DNA of 64,000 bases from contig NZ_KB892902.1 of the NCBI RefSeq assembly GCF_000373985.1, positions 1-64,000 on the forward strand, read 5' to 3'. This document shows positions 60,143-64,000 of this stretch, piece after piece (position 1 is the stretch's first letter; the number at the start of each line of letters is the position of its first letter). The position numbers were made by a program, and so were the translations under genes. The notes below the pieces were generated by a model. The model did no database searches, was not told the origin of the DNA, and worked only from the letters and a program-made list of their open reading frames with translations. The DNA comes from Desulfobacter curvatus DSM 3379. GTDB lineage: Bacteria; Desulfobacterota; Desulfobacteria; Desulfobacterales; Desulfobacteraceae.

Positions 60143-60802
60143 TTATACCTGCTTTTCAACCATTTTCGTTCTGCTGTCCAATATGGCTTGCTGCTGTGCC
60201 GCAGACCATTTAGGCAGAAGCTCCGGTTGCACCTTTTTAAGAAAACCGACACAGAAGATTGCCACAAGCCCCTCTATGAACATAACCGGAAGATGAGCGA
60301 TAACAACGGTCCAGGCCACTTCCAAGAAGCTTTCCTGGGTAAACATCAGGGCCGTGCCCACAAGTATACCGCTTAAAAGAACGCTTAAAAATCCGCAGGC
60401 AAAGGAGGCAGCATAGGATATTGCGCCCGGTTTATGGACAAATCCTGCAAACAGGTAATAACAGACCACTGCAGGTGTGGCCATGATGACCGTGTTGACC
60501 CCCAGGGTGGTGATGCCACCGAACTGGAACAGCACCCCCTGGAGCAGAAGCGCAATCAAAATGGCGGGAAAGGCAACCCATCCAAGCATCAAGCCAAGAA
60601 TTCCGTTGAGAATCAGATGGACGCTGGAAGGCCCGATGGGCACATGAATCAGGGACGCCACAAAAAAAGCAGCCGACAAAATAGCGGCTTGGGGAATTTT
60701 GTCTTCGTTAAGTTTTTTTAAGCCCACCGCAGTGCCGGCCGCAGCCAAAACCATCCCGGCCCCTAAAACCTGTGCGGAAAGAACACCTTCAGAAATATGC
60801 AT
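60143..60802 (-). CDS. nikM: Nickel-binding S component NikM (CbiM family)
   Basis: 219 residues, about seven TM helices. N-terminus MHISEGVLSAQVLGAG: His2 with the N-terminal amine is the known square-planar Ni2+/Co2+ ligand in CbiM/NikM. Other family motifs: HVPIGPSSVHLILNGILGLMLGW and LLLQGVLFQFGGITTLGVN. It starts 8 nt after nikK. It gives the transporter its specificity. Confidence 0.92.
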   Translation of the reverse strand: MHISEGVLSAQVLGAGMVLAAAGTAVGLKKLNEDKIPQAAILSAAFFVASLIHVPIGPSSVHLILNGILGLMLGWVAFPAILIALLLQGVLFQFGGITTLGVNTVIMATPAVVCYYLFAGFVHKPGAISYAASFACGFLSVLLSGILVGTALMFTQESFLEVAWTVVIAHLPVMFIEGLVAIFCVGFLKKVQPELLPKWSAAQQQAILDSRTKMVEKQV

Positions 60803-60810
60803 AATACCTT

Positions 60811-61593
60811 CTATTTGGTTTTCCAGTCTTCGAATTTTACCCAGATTACGGCACCTAACTCAACACCCTTATCCTGTCCATCCGCTTTAAGAGTAAAATC
60901 AGCTTCATTAAGCGCAGCAAATCCCCACCAGCCGGCTTTGGGTGCCGCATAGGTGAAAACGCCGTTGCCATCAGCTTTGATGGTCTGGGTAACCATATAA
61001 TCGGTGGGCGCTTCGGATTTGCCGTCTTCGTTGTAATATTCCACCTCAACCTCTGCGTAAGGGACAACTTTGCCGTCCAGTTTTACGATGCCCTGGAACA
61101 CGTTGCCGGCATACTGCCCAAAAGGTTTGGATAAGGGTACGATTTCTGTTTTCAACCCGATTTCCTGGTCCCAGCCTTCGTCATCACCGAAAGCGGTCAC
61201 TACGGTTTTGGTGTAATGAATGATAAAACAGTCTTCGGCAGGTTCCCAATAGGGTGCGGGCTCCATGTAAAACATATAAACGCCGGGTCTTTTGATTTTG
61301 TAATCTGTTTTCCAGGCTGTATGTTCCATAACCTTTGCCTGTTTCAATGTGCCCAAAAGATCCTGTGCTTCACCGTTTGCAAGTACAGCAAATACTTTGG
61401 GTTTAACAAGTTCCATCCCCACGCCTTCAAAGGGATGGGAAAACGAGGCTGTGATATGAACGGTGCGGTCGTCATCCTGCATAACCATATTGTCCGAAGG
61501 GATGACCATCCCGTAATGTGCTTGGACACTTACGGCAGTGAATATAAGAACAAGAAACATGAACCCTGATGTGATCAGTGATTTTTTCATCAT
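60811..61593 (-). CDS. nikK: NikK-type periplasmic DUF4198 protein
   Basis: 260 residues, aggag 6-7 nt before the ATG. Signal peptide ends VSVQA; mature start is HYGMVIPSDNMV. DUF4198 beta-sandwich features: ITASFSHPFEGVGMEL, PGVYMFYMEPAPYWEPAEDCF, AEVEVEYYNEDGKSE and FAALNEADFTLKADGQ. NikK is the extra-cytoplasmic member of NikKMLQO systems and may capture Ni2+ for NikM. First gene of the seven-gene operon. Confidence 0.85.
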   Translation of the reverse strand: MMKKSLITSGFMFLVLIFTAVSVQAHYGMVIPSDNMVMQDDDRTVHITASFSHPFEGVGMELVKPKVFAVLANGEAQDLLGTLKQAKVMEHTAWKTDYKIKRPGVYMFYMEPAPYWEPAEDCFIIHYTKTVVTAFGDDEGWDQEIGLKTEIVPLSKPFGQYAGNVFQGIVKLDGKVVPYAEVEVEYYNEDGKSEAPTDYMVTQTIKADGNGVFTYAAPKAGWWGFAALNEADFTLKADGQDKGVELGAVIWVKFEDWKTK

Positions 61594-61798
61594 TTTTTTC
61601 TCCTGTGAATCCTTGAAGTATTAAAAATTACGCAACTAGTCCTACCAGCTTAAGTTTCAACCTTCTTGGCCGGGTCCGAAAAAAAATAATGAAATTTAAT
61701 TTGAACCACAGGCTTCGTGCCTGCATTACAAATTCTTTTTTTATCTTAAAAAAACGATTGAATCAATTGGAAATGTTTACAAGGTAATCACGGCGTCC
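61594..61798 (-). promoter_or_regulatory. Upstream region of the nickel operon
   Basis: Contains an 11-nt palindrome attgaatcaat (61757-61767) and a short stem-loop gcaggc-acga-agcctgt (read on minus; 61708-61724). A NikR-type GTATGA-N-TCATAC site was not found, nor a cobalamin riboswitch. The ~120 nt from the hairpin to the start may be a long leader. Suggestive only. Confidence 0.35.
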
Positions 61799-62443
61799 CT
61801 AATTATAGACATACGTATAGGGTGTTTCCTCATGGCTGATGCTCCACAGTGTTTCCAGGGAGTTTGCGGCGGCATTGATACCGGCGTATTCGGCGGCCAG
61901 GGAGAGAAGGTCCGTTTCAGCGGTATCACTGTTGATGTAATCGACCAGGCTGGTGCTGGTTGCTTTTTCCTGGAGATAGTCGGTGAAATCCAGGATTTCA
62001 TTGTTTGCTGTTAATGCCGTGAATGCCTGGGTGAATTCACTATTTGCATTTAATACCTCTTCAAGTTCATCACTGCCTGTAAAGCTGTTTACAACTTCTA
62101 TTTCATTGTCACTGCTCAAGGAGAGGGAAATCTGCTGGTCGGCATCAATGCCCAGCGTTGCCATGGTTGAGGCCAGCAAGGTACTTACGTTTTCTTCCTG
62201 TTCGGCTGCAGCAGTTTCAAAATCAGACAAGATCAGGGTTCCTGTGGCCGGAAGCCCTATAGATTCCCGATTGGCTGCGGCCAGGGCTTCCGGCGACAGG
62301 GTTACGGTATCAGTCTCAGAGGAGATACCGGTGTTTGAATCCTCGTCGTTCGTACCGCTGGACGAGGTCTTTGGCAAAAGGCTGGTCAGGCTGGTTCCGG
62401 AATAGGAGTTAAGATTTGAATAATCACTGGATATGGATGTCAT
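61799..62443 (-). CDS. Unrecognised Ser/Thr-rich acidic protein
   Basis: 214 residues; ggaagc about 4 nt before the ATG. N-terminal 45 residues are Ser/Thr/Asn-rich (SNLNSYSGTSLTSLLPKTSS); a short motif ETDTVTLSPEALAAANRE follows. The rest is helical and acidic with no Cys and no TM or signal. The N-terminal layout resembles some flagellar or secreted deltaproteobacterial proteins with a DxVxLSxEA motif, but no family is assigned. It is 205 nt upstream of nikK on the same strand and could be a separate unit. Confidence 0.6.
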   Translation of the reverse strand: MTSISSDYSNLNSYSGTSLTSLLPKTSSSGTNDEDSNTGISSETDTVTLSPEALAAANRESIGLPATGTLILSDFETAAAEQEENVSTLLASTMATLGIDADQQISLSLSSDNEIEVVNSFTGSDELEEVLNANSEFTQAFTALTANNEILDFTDYLQEKATSTSLVDYINSDTAETDLLSLAAEYAGINAAANSLETLWSISHEETPYTYVYN

Positions 62444-62652
62444 GATGGCTTCCTTTTAGCATGATATGATCATTATTTTCCTTATCACTTTTTTAGAATT
62501 TTAAAAAAGCAATTTCTGTGCCGCAGAAAAGAAAATCGTCGTGTTCTTATGTGCCGGTACTTTTGTCTGATCCCAAGGTATTCATGACTCTTTTAAAGGG
62601 CAATTATTACCTGGTTTATCGGTAATTTTTACCGGGCCCTAAAAAATAAGAA
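62444..62652. other. Intergenic region, promoter of the Ser/Thr-rich gene
   Basis: Short region without an open frame; ends at the acyl-CoA synthetase terminator. Nothing else recognised. Confidence 0.4.
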
Positions 62653-62681
62653 AGGCGGCAGGTCTTTAAAACCTGCCGCCT
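62653..62681 (-). terminator. Terminator of the acyl-CoA synthetase gene
   Basis: 11-bp perfect GC-rich stem (aggcggcaggt with acctgccgcct), 7-nt loop; on the minus strand it is followed by ttcttatttttt. It begins 22 nt past the stop. Confidence 0.85.
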
Positions 62682-62703
62682 GTGATGGTGTGACTGTATT
62701 GCG

Positions 62704-64000
62704 TTATTTATTTTTCGAACTTAATTCCGGGAACTGATGATAAAAGAATTCAGTGACCTGATCCCCGGCTTTGCTTTCCTCATTTTCCCGAAGCTCTATA
62801 CGCCGGATTTTCCCGGAGATGGTTTTGGGCAGTACATCCACAAATTCAATGATTCTGGGAATCTTGAATTTGGCCAGCACCTCAATGGTGTGTTTGAACA
62901 GCTCCAGGGCCAGTTCCTTTGATGGTTTTTGCCCGGGAATCAGGATTACAAACGCTTTTACCAGTTGGTGACGTTTGGGATCCGGTACACCCACCACAGC
63001 AGTCTCCATGACGGCCGGGTGCTCAATCAGCGCACTTTCCACCTCAAAGGGGCCCACCCGGTAATCACTGGTTTTGATGACATCGTCGGCACGGCCCACA
63101 AACCACCAGTAGCCGTCTTTGTCAAAAGTGGCTTTGTCACCGGTGAAATACATTCCGTGTTTAAAGGCTTCAGATGTTTTTGCCTCATTGTTGATATATT
63201 CCTGAAACAGGCCGATGGCGCGCCAGTTGGAAAGACGAATGACAATATGGCCGGTGGTGTCAGGTTCCGTGATCTCTTTTCCTTCATCGTCGGTTAGAAT
63301 GACATCGTACATGAATGAGGGATATCCAAAGGATCCCAAGCGCATTTTACCTTCCATCCAGGGCGGATTGCCGATCATGGCCGTAGATTCGGTTTGGCCG
63401 TAAAAATCACGGATTTCAGTGCCCGTGGCATCCCGCCACTGGTCAATGACTTCCGGGTTCAACGGCTCGCCTGCACTCAACGAGTACTTCAGGGCCGAAA
63501 AATCATATTCTGCCAGGTCGAGCCCCACAAAGGCGCGCCAGGCCGTAGGCGGTGCACAGAATGAATTGACTTTATATTTGGCCACAAAGCTTAAGTATTT
63601 TTTAATATCCAGCGCGGTGAAGTTAAAGCCTGTGGCCGTACCGCCGACGTTAAATGGGCAGAAAAAGCTGCTCCATGCCCACTTCGCCCACCCGGGGGCA
63701 CTCAAGTTGTGATGAACGCCGCCGGGTTCAAGCCCGAGGATCACGGCTGTCGACATATGGCCCAAAGGATAGGAGATAGCCGAATGTCCCACCCGTTTGG
63801 GAAGTCCTGTGGTGCCGGAAGTGAAAAAGCAGAACAGAACGTCTTCACTGTTAATGGTTGCAGGTGATGCTTGGGAATCTTCCTTGGCAATCTCCGGATA
63901 GGATATCCACCCCTCTTTTGCACCAAGGATGATTTTGGCCTTGGGGGTACACCCGGCCTTGACCAGGGCGTCGTCCACCAGGTCGGCCAGACTCTCATGG
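62704..64000 (-). CDS. AMP-binding acyl-CoA synthetase, 5' end outside window
   Basis: At least 431 residues: the frame stays open to the window edge (HESLADL before the Met at 63978). Adenylate-forming motifs: FTSGTTGLPKRVGH (P-loop), YGQTESTAMIG, GMYFTGDKATFDKDGYWWFVGRADDVIKTSDYR (hinge) and PKTISGKIRR with the catalytic lysine. By sequence flavour (MSTAVILGL, SAPGWAKWAWSSFFCPF) it is close to medium-chain or acetate/propionate-type acyl-CoA synthetases. It activates a carboxylic acid with ATP and CoA. The N-terminal ~120 residues are missing from view. Confidence 0.9.
   Translation of the reverse strand, partial: HESLADLVDDALVKAGCTPKAKIILGAKEGWISYPEIAKEDSQASPATINSEDVLFCFFTSGTTGLPKRVGHSAISYPLGHMSTAVILGLEPGGVHHNLSAPGWAKWAWSSFFCPFNVGGTATGFNFTALDIKKYLSFVAKYKVNSFCAPPTAWRAFVGLDLAEYDFSALKYSLSAGEPLNPEVIDQWRDATGTEIRDFYGQTESTAMIGNPPWMEGKMRLGSFGYPSFMYDVILTDDEGKEITEPDTTGHIVIRLSNWRAIGLFQEYINNEAKTSEAFKHGMYFTGDKATFDKDGYWWFVGRADDVIKTSDYRVGPFEVESALIEHPAVMETAVVGVPDPKRHQLVKAFVILIPGQKPSKELALELFKHTIEVLAKFKIPRIIEFVDVLPKTISGKIRRIELRENEESKAGDQVTEFFYHQFPELSSKNK

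Noticed and set aside
61594..61798. Possible riboswitch or NikR site before nikK
   Set aside because: Neither a cobalamin box nor a GTATGA/TCATAC pair was found; only a short palindrome and stem-loop are visible.
1..64000. CRISPR arrays and rRNA genes
   Set aside because: No regularly spaced repeat array and no conserved rRNA core sequence were seen anywhere in the window.

Overview
The window reads as chromosome of a Gram-negative, anaerobic deltaproteobacterium of the Desulfobacterales type. The supports are indirect but agree: a NikKMLQO-type nickel ECF transporter, many large hybrid sensor kinases, c-di-GMP enzymes, a FecR/OmpA/CHASE2 cluster, a Na+-pumping decarboxylase beta subunit, an iron alcohol dehydrogenase, lipoproteins with clear lipoboxes, and a DUF3334 protein. 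No rRNA or ribosomal protein marker is present, so the genus is not fixed.

Layout. 1-3.1 kb is an AT-rich accessory strip next to a tRNA-Leu: the first 52 codons of an IS4-like transposase, then a large helical-repeat/PIN-domain protein. 3.4-9 kb carries a flavin split-barrel protein, a FecR / OmpA-lipoprotein / CHASE2-HD-GYP operon bracketed by two copies of a 79-nt repeat, and a periplasmic amidase with three C-terminal repeats. 9-13.3 kb holds a soluble FtsK-like translocase, a DUF3108 protein and a CDF metal exporter. 13.3-20 kb (minus) holds a phosphoesterase and a two-gene signalling operon (1502-aa hybrid kinase, REC-GGDEF). 20.3-25.9 kb has a caspase-like (clan CD) protein next to a 1012-aa STAND/BTAD regulator, and a divergent Fe-alcohol dehydrogenase. 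26-32 kb has a chemoreceptor and a kinase/NtrC-type regulator pair. 32-39 kb is housekeeping: rhomboid, TsaC-like, a PurD-PurE fusion, Ddl, two small proteins and EF-G. 39.3-44.3 kb has an unlisted 47-aa gene, another hybrid kinase, an M48 protease and DUF3334. 44.4-49.4 kb is a BMP-type nucleoside ABC transporter. 49.4-50.1 kb contains a partial duplication that gave a separate repetitive lipoprotein. 50.1-53.2 kb is proXWV. 53.7-56.1 kb has a cyclic-nucleotide-binding protein, OadG, OadB and a tautomerase. 56.2-61.6 kb (minus) is one operon: nikK-nikM-nikL-nikQ-nikO followed by two tandem nicotianamine-synthase-like genes. The window ends inside an acyl-CoA synthetase.

How they work together. 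The strongest candidate for an under-described system is the nickel operon, which couples an ECF-type Ni importer to two different nicotianamine-synthase-like enzymes; the first of these has a His/Asp/Cys-rich N-terminus. Second is the STAND regulator beside a caspase-like protein. Third is the origin of a new lipoprotein by copying the leader and signal peptide of the BMP lipoprotein. Signalling is dense: three hybrid kinases, one NtrC-type regulator, one chemoreceptor, one GGDEF and one HD-GYP protein. Two hairpin repeat elements (25.9 and 48.1 kb) appear to belong to one interspersed family.

All functions are from reading translated sequence by eye; no database search was made.
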